Of a stretch of DNA of 60,551 nucleotides, positions 27,085 to 36,078 are shown piece by piece (the first letter of the stretch is position 1; every line of letters begins with the position of its first letter). Source of the stretch: Pseudomonadota bacterium (GTDB taxonomy: Bacteria > Pseudomonadota > Gammaproteobacteria > Steroidobacterales > Woeseiaceae); NCBI GenBank assembly GCA_022574185.1, contig JACZSM010000008.1, forward strand, positions 1-60,551, written 5' to 3'. The notes under the pieces were generated by a model. That model had not been told where the DNA came from. It was given only the letters and a program-made list of their open reading frames with translations, and did no database searches. A program made the translations under genes and the position numbers.

Positions 27085-28314
27085 ATGGCGAACTGGGAAC
27101 TGCTGCTGACCGATGCTCGCATCGCGACAATGTGCGTTGAAAAAGCGCAATACGGAGCCATCGAAGATGGCGCCATCGCAATATGCAACGGTACGGTAGC
27201 GTGGATCGGATCGCGCTCGGAATTACCGCACGACAAGGCCGACGAGACGCGCTCACTGGCTCGCCGATGGATTACGCCGGCTCTGATTGATTGCCATACG
27301 CACCTGATATTCGGTGGCAATCGCGCAGAAGAATTCGAAAAACGCCTGCAGGGTGCAAGTTACGAGGAGTGTGCCCTCGCAGGCGGCGGCATCATGTCGA
27401 CGGTCGCCGCGACTCGCGCAGCAGATATGGGCACGCTATTCGACACAGCGATGCGCCGCCTCAACGGGTTTGCTGCTGACGGCGTTGCAACGGTAGAAAT
27501 CAAGTCCGGCTATGGCCTTGACGTTAAGAACGAGCTCAGGATTCTCGCTGTTGCAAGAAACCTGGAGAAGGCATCGGCATTGTCACTTCAAATCACCTTG
27601 CTTGCCGCGCACGCCGTGCCTCCTGAATTTCACGGCAAAGCTGACCGCTACATCGACCTGATCTGTGAGGAACTACTGCCCGACGTCGCAGAGAATCACC
27701 TTGCTGATGCCGTCGACGCATACTGCGCAACGATCGCATTCGATGCGCCGCAGATCGCACGCATGTTTCGCCGCGCGCAAGAACTCGGACTTCCGGTCAA
27801 ACTGCATGCGGACCAGTTGAGTGATGGAGGCGGCGCAGAACTCGCCGCACATTTCAATGCACTGTCAGCCGATCATCTCGAGTACACGTCGCCCGCTGGC
27901 GTCGCAGCAATGGCAAAGTCGGGCACGGTTGCCGTGTTGCTGCCCGGTGCATTTCTAACACTCGGTGAAACGCAGCGACCTCCGATCGAGGCGTTGCGCT
28001 CGAACAGTGTGCCAATAGCGATAGCGACAGATTGCAATCCCGGTACCTCGCCGTTGTGCTCACTTCGCGAAGCGATGGCTCTCGCTTGCCGCTTGTTTCG
28101 GTTGACGCCCGAAGAATGTCTCGCCGGCGCAACGCGTGAAGCCGCACGCGCGCTCGGACTGGCCGACGACCGCGGCACACTGGCCGTCGGCAAGCGTGCC
28201 GACATCGCGATATGGGACATTGATCATCCCCGTGAACTCAGTTATTGGCTCGGCACCAATCAGTTGTCGAACTTGTTAGTCGCAGGTCGAGATGTCAGTC
28301 TGACTGGATCGTGA
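27085..28314 (+). CDS. hutI: Imidazolonepropionase
   Basis: A 409-residue HutI of the amidohydrolase superfamily. Motifs are DCHTHLIFGGNRAEEFEKR near residue 70, GGGIMSTVAATR, EIKSGYGLD near residue 140, KLHADQLSD near residue 238 and ATDCNPGTSP near residue 313. It opens imidazolonepropionate to formimidoylglutamate. The ATG at 27085 has GGAG six bases upstream; an earlier in-frame ATG at 27052 would lie beside the HutC operator. Its stop overlaps the next gene's GTG (GTGA). Confidence 0.96.
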   Translation: MANWELLLTDARIATMCVEKAQYGAIEDGAIAICNGTVAWIGSRSELPHDKADETRSLARRWITPALIDCHTHLIFGGNRAEEFEKRLQGASYEECALAGGGIMSTVAATRAADMGTLFDTAMRRLNGFAADGVATVEIKSGYGLDVKNELRILAVARNLEKASALSLQITLLAAHAVPPEFHGKADRYIDLICEELLPDVAENHLADAVDAYCATIAFDAPQIARMFRRAQELGLPVKLHADQLSDGGGAELAAHFNALSADHLEYTSPAGVAAMAKSGTVAVLLPGAFLTLGETQRPPIEALRSNSVPIAIATDCNPGTSPLCSLREAMALACRLFRLTPEECLAGATREAARALGLADDRGTLAVGKRADIAIWDIDHPRELSYWLGTNQLSNLLVAGRDVSLTGS

Positions 28315-29540
28315 CTCCTCCCGCTCCAGTCCAAAGGCACCGCTTCGTCATTACGCTGGGCCTGCTCACAGGCATGGCCGCATTGACCATAGACCTGAGC
28401 TTGCCGGCCGTTCCAGCGATGGTTGAAGCGCTCTCGACCAGTTTATCGAGAGGCCAGCAAATTGTTGGCGTGTTCATGGCCGGTATGGCCTTTGGACAGA
28501 TTCCGGCCGGCTTGATTTCGGACCGCATTGGGCGGCTGCCGGTCCTTTATGCTGGCATGTCATTGTTCGCTCTCGCCGCGACTGTCGCTGCCGTAGTAAA
28601 TGATATCGAGCTTTTGCTCATAGCACGGTTTCTGCAGGGTTTCGGTGCCGCATCGGCGATCGTTTTGTCGCGTGCGATCGTAAGAGATATTGCCAGCGGC
28701 AAAGAGGCGGCGCGGTTGATGTCGCTCATGACCATGATATTCACAGCGGCCCCGGTGATTGCACCCAGCATAGGTGCACTGCTTGTCGCGCAATGGGGCT
28801 GGCGCGCGCCTTTCATCGCGATTGCCGTTTTTGGCTACCTGATTCTCCTGTGTATACGCAGCAACATCACTGAGACACACAGCCCGAGTATCGGGCAACA
28901 TCCAGTACGTCAGTTGATTTCAAGTTTCGCAGAATTTTTTTCGCACCCGCAAAGTATATTTGGACTGCTGATTATCATTCTGCCGCCTGCTGGTTTTATG
29001 TCGATCATCGCGATCTCCGCAGCGCTGGTTGTAGAAATTTACGATTACTCGATCACTACCTATGGCCTGATATTCGCTGGCGCAGGATTGTCGATACTGC
29101 TTGGCTCCGTAGTCAACCGTTTTCTCGTCGCAAGACTTGACGGCATGCAGCTGATTGGGTTGGGCGTACTATTGATGGGTATCTGTGCCGGACAATTGCT
29201 GGTCATTGCCTGGATGAACCAAGCTCCGTTCGCCTGGTTGTGGAGCTGCGTCTGCACTTTTATGTTCACGATCGCAATCCTGCTGCCCAATGCGATGGTA
29301 CTTGCCCTCGATCCACTGCCGAAGATTGCCGGAGTGGCATCGTCGATAATCGGCACACTACAAAACATCATGGGCGCCTCGGGCGCGCTGCTTGGTGCAA
29401 TTTTCTATGACGGTTCTGTACGCAACTCAGTCCTTATCATGGGTTCGGTCGGCATGCTAACAGTGTGTATTTTCTTGCTGCGCTCGGTGATCGTACCCGG
29501 CCCGCTCGTGCACCACCCGGACGAGCTGGCGCGCGACTGA
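28311..29540 (+). CDS. MFS transporter, Bcr/CflA-like, coupled to hutI
   Basis: About 409 residues with roughly twelve membrane helices. The N-terminal half shows LGLLTGMAALTIDLSLPAVPAM, GQIPAGLISDRIGRLPVLYAGM (the MFS motif A loop) and LLIARFLQGFGAASAIVLSRAIVRD, which match Bcr/CflA drug-efflux transporters. The GTG start overlaps the hutI stop (GTGA), giving the start and showing coupling. Family members export drugs or small metabolites such as cysteine. The position suggests transport of a histidine-pathway compound, but that is inference from context only. Confidence 0.85.
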   Translation: MTPPAPVQRHRFVITLGLLTGMAALTIDLSLPAVPAMVEALSTSLSRGQQIVGVFMAGMAFGQIPAGLISDRIGRLPVLYAGMSLFALAATVAAVVNDIELLLIARFLQGFGAASAIVLSRAIVRDIASGKEAARLMSLMTMIFTAAPVIAPSIGALLVAQWGWRAPFIAIAVFGYLILLCIRSNITETHSPSIGQHPVRQLISSFAEFFSHPQSIFGLLIIILPPAGFMSIIAISAALVVEIYDYSITTYGLIFAGAGLSILLGSVVNRFLVARLDGMQLIGLGVLLMGICAGQLLVIAWMNQAPFAWLWSCVCTFMFTIAILLPNAMVLALDPLPKIAGVASSIIGTLQNIMGASGALLGAIFYDGSVRNSVLIMGSVGMLTVCIFLLRSVIVPGPLVHHPDELARD

Positions 29541-29547
29541 CAAGCTC

Positions 29548-29667
29548 CTGTAGGCGCGGGCCATGCCCACGATTGCCACGAGGGTCGGCGGAAATCGCCC
29601 GGTCCGATCGTTAACTCTTTACCAAATGGTTGGTCCAATATTCTATTGGTACGGCGGGCTCCTACAG
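29548..29667. repeat. 120-bp interspersed repeat, inverted copy of the 7.8-kb element (copy 2)
   Basis: It begins CTGTAGGCGCGGGCC and ends GGCGGGCTCCTACAG. Read on the minus strand it follows copy 1 from the CTGTAGGAGCCCGCCGTAC end through the ATCGG-CCGGGCGAT core, with scattered base changes. The other end carries the REP hairpin GCGGGCCATGCCC. It fills the 135-base gap between convergent genes. Confidence 0.78.
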
Positions 29668-29675
29668 GCGGGGGG

Positions 29676-30260
29676 TTATGGCAGTTCGGTCAGGACGTCG
29701 TCGAGGTTTTTTCGCGACTGCACAGGCGTCACTTTCGGATAACCGTACCAGAGCATGCTGACGACGAACTCCTGATCATCGTCGATGCCGACAATGTCAA
29801 AAAACCTGGGGTCGCGCGTAATATCGCCCGTCGTCCACTTCGATCCGACACCGGCCTTCCACAGGTATAACATCAGGCTCTGAATCGCCGTACAACAAGC
29901 GGCATAGTCTTCTGTTTGCATCAGCTCGTCGTCTGACTTGCGGCAGGTCACGACAAGCCACCCCGGCTTCTCGGCCCAGTTTTTAGCTTTGAACTCACCG
30001 GCCTTGGCGTCTTTCTTGTCGGTAACGATGGTGCGCACAAGATCGACGCAAGCGCCGATTGCTGCTTTGCCCAGCAGATAAAAACTCCAGGGTTCAGTGA
30101 CGTGGTGATTCGGTGCCCATGTTGCCGCTTCGATAGCGTCGCGAATGAGCTGTCGTGGCACGGGCTTTTGGAGGTAAAAGTTTATCGTCCGTCGACCACG
30201 GATGACATCGCCAAATTCGCGAAGGTCCTGGATTTTGTCGCTGGGTGCGGGCGGTTGCAT
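29676..30260 (-). CDS. Nitroreductase family oxidoreductase
   Basis: A 194-residue FMN-dependent nitroreductase fold protein. RGRRTINFYLQKPVP near residue 22 gives the phosphate-binding arginines. AATWAPNHHVTEPWSFYLL, the tail region LYLWKAGVGSKWTTG and the C-terminal LWYGYPK are typical. It probably reduces a quinone, nitro or enone compound with NAD(P)H; the substrate is unknown. It starts three bases after the transporter gene, so they form a two-gene unit. Confidence 0.85.
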   Translation of the reverse strand: MQPPAPSDKIQDLREFGDVIRGRRTINFYLQKPVPRQLIRDAIEAATWAPNHHVTEPWSFYLLGKAAIGACVDLVRTIVTDKKDAKAGEFKAKNWAEKPGWLVVTCRKSDDELMQTEDYAACCTAIQSLMLYLWKAGVGSKWTTGDITRDPRFFDIVGIDDDQEFVVSMLWYGYPKVTPVQSRKNLDDVLTELP

Positions 30261-30263
30261 TGC

Positions 30264-31562
30264 CTACTGCTCATCCGCAACGCGCTGATACGCTTTGCCC
30301 AGATAGACGCCGACCACGGCCCATACAGCTGCGATACCGACGCCAACGGCGGCCACAGCGCCAAGACCCAGACCAATAACGGACGTGAGCAGCGTGAACG
30401 CCCACGCCGTCATCATGTCGCCACCGCGGTAAAGCACGATGTCGATGACTGGTTTTGCCTTGAATCGCGTTTCCCTGTCAACCACTGTGAATAGCATCTC
30501 ACGACCCGGCCTCGTGATCGCGTAATTGCCAGCACGTCGCGCAACCTGCAGCCCGGCAACGACCGCAATGACGGGCGAAAATGCAATTACGAGCATACCG
30601 ACAGCCAACAAGGCTGGGATCAGCGCCAGCGTTGTCGCCATGCCAAATCGTGTTGTTATACGGCTCGTGACGAACATCGCTGTCAGAATAGCCAGAGAAT
30701 TTACGGCAAAATCAATGTACGCGTAAATCTGCGTGCGTTCTTCGCGCGTAAAAACTTCGAGCAGATTCTTCAATTCAAAGTACACAAAGGAACCAATCGC
30801 AACATACAACAGAATGAAACAACCGATGCCGATCAGGTACGGACTCTTGAGAAACAAGGAAAACCCGGCCAACGGATTCTTGCCAATTGCCTGTTGCGCC
30901 CTCAGATCAACACTGACATCTGCATTTCCCAGCGCGGTGCGTTTAAGCCGCTCAAGAACCAGAATAATCGGTATCGGTATCAGCAGCATTGTTGCCGACA
31001 CCAACATCAAAGCACTCGTGCCGATGCTCGCGACAAGTTCGGCTGTCAGCAACGGACCAACAATAGCGCCAACGCTTGCGCCGGTCGCGATGATGCCAAA
31101 TAAGCGTAGCGCCTGCTCCTTGTTGAACAGGTCCGACATGAAGCTCCAGAAGACCGAGAGGTGAAACAGGCTGAATACGCTGAGCCAGACGTAGAAACCC
31201 TTGTCGACAAACACCGGATCCGCGATGAATGTCGAACCGAAATAGAATACGAAAAACGACAGTGCGAAAAAACCGTAGACACCTGGCACCAACAAGCGGA
31301 ATCGAACCAGGGAAATTGCCGCACCATAAATACTAACGGCGATCAGGCTGAGGAAAAACGTCATGGTCCAGAGAAGACTGACCTCGGCATCGCTCCAGTC
31401 GCTCGCCATTGCGTCGCGGACCGGCCGCATAATGAAGTATGCAGTCATCAACACGAATACGAACAGGAATGACAGCAGCGTCGCATGCAGTTCGTTGGCT
31501 TCGACCTTCGTCGTCGCTTTGATGATGCGCGTCAGGGGATTACGACGATCGGCATCGTCCAT
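30264..31562 (-). CDS. NTP/NDP-exchanger-like (TLC/MFS) membrane carrier
   Basis: A 432-residue protein with about twelve helices. LMTAYFIMRPVRDAM in the first helix and SLFHLSVFWSFMSDLFNKEQALRLFGIIATGASVGAIVGP in the middle match the free-living branch of the TLC ATP/ADP carrier family, which is MFS-related. In intracellular bacteria these swap host ATP for ADP; the job in free-living proteobacteria is unknown. It is the first gene of a unit with the nitroreductase. Confidence 0.75.
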   Translation of the reverse strand: MDDADRRNPLTRIIKATTKVEANELHATLLSFLFVFVLMTAYFIMRPVRDAMASDWSDAEVSLLWTMTFFLSLIAVSIYGAAISLVRFRLLVPGVYGFFALSFFVFYFGSTFIADPVFVDKGFYVWLSVFSLFHLSVFWSFMSDLFNKEQALRLFGIIATGASVGAIVGPLLTAELVASIGTSALMLVSATMLLIPIPIILVLERLKRTALGNADVSVDLRAQQAIGKNPLAGFSLFLKSPYLIGIGCFILLYVAIGSFVYFELKNLLEVFTREERTQIYAYIDFAVNSLAILTAMFVTSRITTRFGMATTLALIPALLAVGMLVIAFSPVIAVVAGLQVARRAGNYAITRPGREMLFTVVDRETRFKAKPVIDIVLYRGGDMMTAWAFTLLTSVIGLGLGAVAAVGVGIAAVWAVVGVYLGKAYQRVADEQ

Positions 31563-31613
31563 ACTGTCGCTCTCCTGTTGCTAAGCAAACGTCGCCCTAG
31601 ACGGCTGTTTTAT

Positions 31614-31892
31614 TCAGTCGAGACCGAGCTCAAAGCCCGCCTCGAGTTCTTTTTTTGAATAGGCGCGGAACGCGATCATCGTCTCGGTCTCAACGATTCC
31701 CTCGAGGTGACGCATTTTGTCGCTGATGACGTCCGCCAGATCATCGTTTCGGGCAACTTTGACGATGCCAACCAGATCGTAGCGGCCCGCGACCGAAAAT
31801 ACTTCCTGAACACCATCCAATTCCGCAATCTGATTCGCCAGACCGGGGATACGGTTCGTCTCCGCCTTGATCAAAACAATTGCTGTTACCAT
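31614..31892 (-). CDS. Stand-alone Lrp/AsnC effector (RAM) domain protein
   Basis: A 92-residue protein equal to the C-terminal ligand-binding half of Lrp/AsnC regulators. It begins MVTAIVLIKAETNRIPGLA and contains GRYDLVGIVKV and TETMIAFRAYSK. The DNA-binding helix-turn-helix is absent, so it cannot act as a classical repressor alone. Such short members form rings and may sense amino acids or modify a full-length Lrp. The start is the natural family start, not a truncation. Confidence 0.87.
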   Translation of the reverse strand: MVTAIVLIKAETNRIPGLANQIAELDGVQEVFSVAGRYDLVGIVKVARNDDLADVISDKMRHLEGIVETETMIAFRAYSKKELEAGFELGLD

Positions 31893-31947
31893 CAGTGCCT
31901 CCGCGCCGCATTGTATCGGTTCGCGAAGCGTATCATCACCGATAGCC

Positions 31948-32643
31948 CTACTGCACGATCTTGGTGGCTACCGCAAGCAACTCTTCGGCCGACAGGCGTA
32001 CTTTGTAATCTGCTTCAATAAACGTAAAGGCAATAACGCCGTCTTGATCGATCGCAAAAACTGCCGGTACGGGCAGAATACCGTGGCGGAGCATCGATGA
32101 GTCGGCGATGTCCTGACCTTTCATGCGACGGCGATCGATTGTCCGGTCGGATGCCTTGAACGCAATACCAAAGGCCATCGCGGCCTGAGCATTGGCATCG
32201 GAGAGAATCTGGTAGCCCAGCCCGTCGATAGCTTCTTGCGTGTCACTTTTGAGGCTCTTGTATAACAATTCAGGGCGATCCCCGCTGAGAAACAGGATGT
32301 CGACGCCTAGCGCATGAATTTGCGGGATGACAGTGCGCAATTCCGACAGATGCATATTGCAATACGGACACCAGCCGCCGCGAAAAATAATGACGATCAC
32401 CGGCTGCTCGAGATCGTGGGGATCAAAAATCATGGGCTTTTGGTCGACCGTCTCAACCTCGAAGCCTGGCGCGCTCTGTCCGACCTGCAACGGCTCAATC
32501 GTCTGCGCCGAGTCCGCAACGGCAACGTCCGCATGCCCGGATTGCATCGACAGGCTGCAAAGTAAACTCAGGAACATTGCCGACGAAATCACGCTGATAA
32601 TTGTCGACCGCAGATCAAGACGACCGAGAAAAAGTTTCCACAT
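31948..32643 (-). CDS. Exported peroxiredoxin-like protein (AhpC/TSA)
   Basis: A 231-residue protein with an N-terminal hydrophobic leader (TIISVISSAMFLSLLCSLSM) and then a thioredoxin fold. IIFRGGWCPYCNMHLSEL near residue 92 contains the active cysteine pair CPYC, and ILFLSGDRPE and PVPAVFAIDQDGVI follow, as in the AhpC/TSA redoxin group. It should act in the periplasm as a thiol peroxidase or thiol oxidoreductase. GGAG lies ten bases before the ATG. No dedicated reductase is adjacent. Confidence 0.85.
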   Translation of the reverse strand: MWKLFLGRLDLRSTIISVISSAMFLSLLCSLSMQSGHADVAVADSAQTIEPLQVGQSAPGFEVETVDQKPMIFDPHDLEQPVIVIIFRGGWCPYCNMHLSELRTVIPQIHALGVDILFLSGDRPELLYKSLKSDTQEAIDGLGYQILSDANAQAAMAFGIAFKASDRTIDRRRMKGQDIADSSMLRHGILPVPAVFAIDQDGVIAFTFIEADYKVRLSAEELLAVATKIVQ

Positions 32644-32697
32644 CAGGAATCAACTCCAGATTGACTATTCATCAGGACCGGCGTGGTCGTGGATATA

Positions 32698-34728
32698 TTA
32701 CATGGCTTTTTCGAGGCGGTCATCGCTGCGAATTTTAGGCGCTCCACGGCAGCGTGCTTTGGCACGATACATAGCCTGGTCGGCTTCGCGCATCAATCCC
32801 GTGAGCGTATTGGCGTTTTTGGGATACAGGGCAAGACCAATGCTGGCGGCGCATTCCAGGGTTTCTGCGCCTATTACATACGGCTTCTCGAGCGCGTTTG
32901 TCAGGCGTTTCGCCAGCTTCTCTGCAACGCTGGGCGACACATCCGGTACCAGAGCCACGAATTCGTCGCCACCAGGACGGCCGATGATGTCGCAGGATCG
33001 CAAACTCTTGCGCAATCGCATGGCAGCGATCGTCAGTAGTTGATCGCCGATTTCGTGCCCACAGTTGTCATTGATCTGCTTGAAGTCGTCCAGGTCAATG
33101 TACAACAATGCGCCCGTCGCATCGTCTGCACTTTCAGTGAGACGTTTCGAGGCATCTCGCTCGAAGCCACGACGATTCAAGACACCGGTGAGCGGATCGG
33201 AACGAGCGATCGATTCCATATGTTGTTCTTTCGCCTTGCCATCGGTGATATCGACAAATGTCACTGCAATGTCGTCGCCAAACGGCTCGCAGATCATGCG
33301 CAACCATTTTGTCGAGCCATTGGATTGATGCTGCACCTCGGTATCGATTCTGTCACCGACCATCGCGGCTCTGCGAAATTCTTCTGCGACCTCATCAGCA
33401 TCGGCTGATTGCATCGCATTTGTCGCGGACCTGATAATATTCGCGCCCAGTCTGCCGATCAGGTCATCGCGCTCGACGTTCAGGAAGCGGCCGGCGGCGG
33501 AATTGGCGAAAATGCAGCGCAATTCCTTATCGCCGCCTGCCTCGCTCGCTGCCCAACGTAATCGAACAATGCCGTTCACGGAGTGATCAATCAGCGTACG
33601 CAACATTTTTTCGCTGGCGCGAACCTCTGCTTGCGCTTTTTCGACATCGCTTACATCTCGGAACATCAGGACTTTGCCTTTCGAAGTTGACGAGTGGTTC
33701 GACGTGATCGGCGACACCTGAACGTGCAGAAAACGTCCCGTCGCCGTCATCATCTTTCGCGGCTCCCCAGTCTCCAGCGCCTCGAAGACTTCAGGTGAGT
33801 CGTCGCCGATTACGCTCGCTAACGGCTCGTACAATGCGTTCGTCTCGGAAATATCCAGCAACTTTTCGGCGCATCGATTGAGACCAATTATTCGACCCTG
33901 ATCATCGACGACGACGACTGGATCCTGCATGTTTTGAAATACTGTCTCATATGCTAACGGCGAGAACTCGATAATCTGCCCGGACAGGATTAGCCAAGTG
34001 TAGAAAGGCAGCATAAACGTCAAAATAAATGGCACGAGGGACACTGTATCGGGACCGACGCCGAAGTCATATGCTGCAGTTGCTGCCAGCGGCGCGAGAC
34101 ACGCGACGACAACCTGAAAAATTCCACGACGATGAACTCGAGCTACGGCGGAGCTATGCGTAATGAGAGCTAGCAACGCCGCGCCAATCAAAGCGTAACT
34201 GTAAGGCCCATGCACGAACAGGAACCAGGGTCCCCACTGCTCCGGGCGTGTCAGGAAGTCGCCTGTCTCATTGACAATCGGCAGATACCACATGAATTCG
34301 TGATGCACATTCGTCGCGGCAAGCGCTACCGTTACGATTGGAATGAGCATCAACACGGCAATGCGACGCACTGACGTAGATCGTCCGGTGTACTCGCGAA
34401 AACAAGAATAAGCCGCGATCGGCAGGAATGCCGTGCCGATAAAATGGCCTGCGCGTCCGATCGAGAAAAAGAAAAACGACGTCGATAACATCTCTATCGC
34501 GCCACCGAGCACCCACAGAGAGACGATCATAAACATGACACCGACCGAGGCCTTGCCTATCTCTCGTTTGCCCATAACCAGCCGCAAACCCAGCGCCAGA
34601 TAACAGGCAGCGCTGAGAATGAGCAGCGTTGAAAGGGCGACCTCCAGGATCATGAATTTTGCACCCGGTTTGACGAAATCTGGCTCATGGTAAGCCGCTG
34701 ATTCACTGATTTCCGGGAACTGCTCCAC
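32698..34728 (-). CDS. Membrane diguanylate cyclase (7TM-PAS-PAS-GGDEF)
   Basis: A 676-residue sensor. Residues ~25-255 form seven helices of the type found at the N-terminus of certain histidine kinases (HisKA-7TM). Two PAS domains follow, ~270-375 (FQNMQDPVVVVDDQGRIIGLN) and ~385-500. The GGDEF domain occupies ~510-676. The active site is GRPGGDEFVALV, and an RxxD inhibitory site (RSCD) lies exactly five residues before it. It should make cyclic di-GMP and be product-inhibited; the signal is unknown. There is no EAL domain. The GTG at 34728 has no clear ribosome site; the ATG at 34653 is possible. Confidence 0.88.
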   Translation of the reverse strand: MEQFPEISESAAYHEPDFVKPGAKFMILEVALSTLLILSAACYLALGLRLVMGKREIGKASVGVMFMIVSLWVLGGAIEMLSTSFFFFSIGRAGHFIGTAFLPIAAYSCFREYTGRSTSVRRIAVLMLIPIVTVALAATNVHHEFMWYLPIVNETGDFLTRPEQWGPWFLFVHGPYSYALIGAALLALITHSSAVARVHRRGIFQVVVACLAPLAATAAYDFGVGPDTVSLVPFILTFMLPFYTWLILSGQIIEFSPLAYETVFQNMQDPVVVVDDQGRIIGLNRCAEKLLDISETNALYEPLASVIGDDSPEVFEALETGEPRKMMTATGRFLHVQVSPITSNHSSTSKGKVLMFRDVSDVEKAQAEVRASEKMLRTLIDHSVNGIVRLRWAASEAGGDKELRCIFANSAAGRFLNVERDDLIGRLGANIIRSATNAMQSADADEVAEEFRRAAMVGDRIDTEVQHQSNGSTKWLRMICEPFGDDIAVTFVDITDGKAKEQHMESIARSDPLTGVLNRRGFERDASKRLTESADDATGALLYIDLDDFKQINDNCGHEIGDQLLTIAAMRLRKSLRSCDIIGRPGGDEFVALVPDVSPSVAEKLAKRLTNALEKPYVIGAETLECAASIGLALYPKNANTLTGLMREADQAMYRAKARCRGAPKIRSDDRLEKAM

Positions 34729-34816
34729 AGCTTTGAGCGCAATCCCGTAACAGCTGCCCGAAAGTTACCCGGATTCGGATGGGCGAGGCCGAAACAATCC
34801 CTACAACACGAGCTGA

Positions 34817-35884
34817 TTAACGACGACAGGCCCGCAAAATACGGTCCGTAAACGGTTCCCTTGTCATCGAATCGAGATGCGCAAGAAAGTGTTCCGCGCT
34901 GCGCCCGGACTGAAAATATGCTCGCACATACGCATCATTCTCGCCGCGAATCGCACGACGCCAATGCGCGATTGTAATTGTTGCTGCAAGACGCGTGCGC
35001 ACAAGGTCGAATAACAAATTGAATTCATCGGCCACGAGTGTCGTAACTTTGTCGAAACCTGCGACAAATGAAGCTATGAGCGCTAGCGGATCTTCTTCAA
35101 CCCACAAATAAGATGCAGCGATCGCGACCTCGAAGATCATCGGGCCATGCACAATGTCACCAAAATCGATCACGCCGGCAATCGAATCAGGATATGCCGT
35201 TGCGACAAGCACATTGTCAGGGTTCAGATCGCCGTGAATGACCTGCGATCGTAGTGTCGAAATCCTGGGTAATACGTTGCGCTCAAAATCATCGAGACAG
35301 GCGCCGACTAAATTGCGCAATTTTATGTTCGCGATGTCTGCAAGCAAATTGCGCAGATCGGTTGCGCGCTGCATGTGCCACAGTAAAATATCCTGATCAG
35401 CGTCATGTTCAAATCCAAGCAGCGAGCTGTCTAGCGTGGCGGCGCTCGCACCAAGATCTGCAACAAGTTCTGGCGTCGGCACTGCTGCAGAGAATGGAAT
35501 GCCCGGCACATAACTGACAATCCGGCATACGCACTTGCCGCTGCCGTCACCAATTTTCGTCGCAACGGCCCTGGCCAACGTTTTAACAATGCGCGGTGTG
35601 GCAACCGGGCAACCGGCAATTTCGATGTGCAACAGCGCCTGGATCTGAAAATCGGTGACGTTTTCTGGTTCAGCCGCATTGGCGATCTTGAACACGTAGC
35701 ATTGCCCATCATCGCTTGTCACACGAAAATTCTGGTCACGCTCGCTGACGAGAGTCTGCAGCTCGCCGTCCAAGCCATACTCTTCCTGCAGCACCACCTG
35801 AACTTCGGCCGCACTGAATTGCGGTCGCGACGCGATCTCGATGGACGATTCCTGTTGTTCAGCACACTTGTTTTTGCGGCTCAT
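34817..35884 (-). CDS. APH-family small-molecule kinase (hydroxylysine-kinase-like)
   Basis: A 355-residue aminoglycoside-phosphotransferase-fold kinase. The Brenner motif is VIHGDLNPDNVLV near residue 217 and the DFG-like motif is GVIDFGDIVHGP near residue 240. The N-terminal lobe has RDQNFRV and YVFKIANA with the ATP lysine. The arrangement resembles the hydroxylysine kinase and homoserine-kinase-like branch, which is often fused to a class III aminotransferase; no aminotransferase part is present here. It is divergent from the AlbA_2 gene. Confidence 0.78.
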   Translation of the reverse strand: MSRKNKCAEQQESSIEIASRPQFSAAEVQVVLQEEYGLDGELQTLVSERDQNFRVTSDDGQCYVFKIANAAEPENVTDFQIQALLHIEIAGCPVATPRIVKTLARAVATKIGDGSGKCVCRIVSYVPGIPFSAAVPTPELVADLGASAATLDSSLLGFEHDADQDILLWHMQRATDLRNLLADIANIKLRNLVGACLDDFERNVLPRISTLRSQVIHGDLNPDNVLVATAYPDSIAGVIDFGDIVHGPMIFEVAIAASYLWVEEDPLALIASFVAGFDKVTTLVADEFNLLFDLVRTRLAATITIAHWRRAIRGENDAYVRAYFQSGRSAEHFLAHLDSMTREPFTDRILRACRR

Positions 35885-36078
35885 TTTTTGAATGACCCTA
35901 TCTTTTTCTCGTTATTAAACAACAAATTACGTCGTCCTTGACCTATTCGATACACGTGCGGCCATCGGACGGTTGCAGCTGATGCCACCAGGGCGAGCAT
36001 CAAGGCATACGAAACAGTTCCTCGAAATGACGATTGGTTCCGGCTTCCTTTCAACATAATCGTTCATAGTTCGATCCA

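Noticed and set aside
30264..31562. ATP/ADP carrier as proof of an intracellular lifestyle
   Set aside because: Related carriers occur in free-living proteobacteria, and the broad catabolic gene content argues against parasitism.
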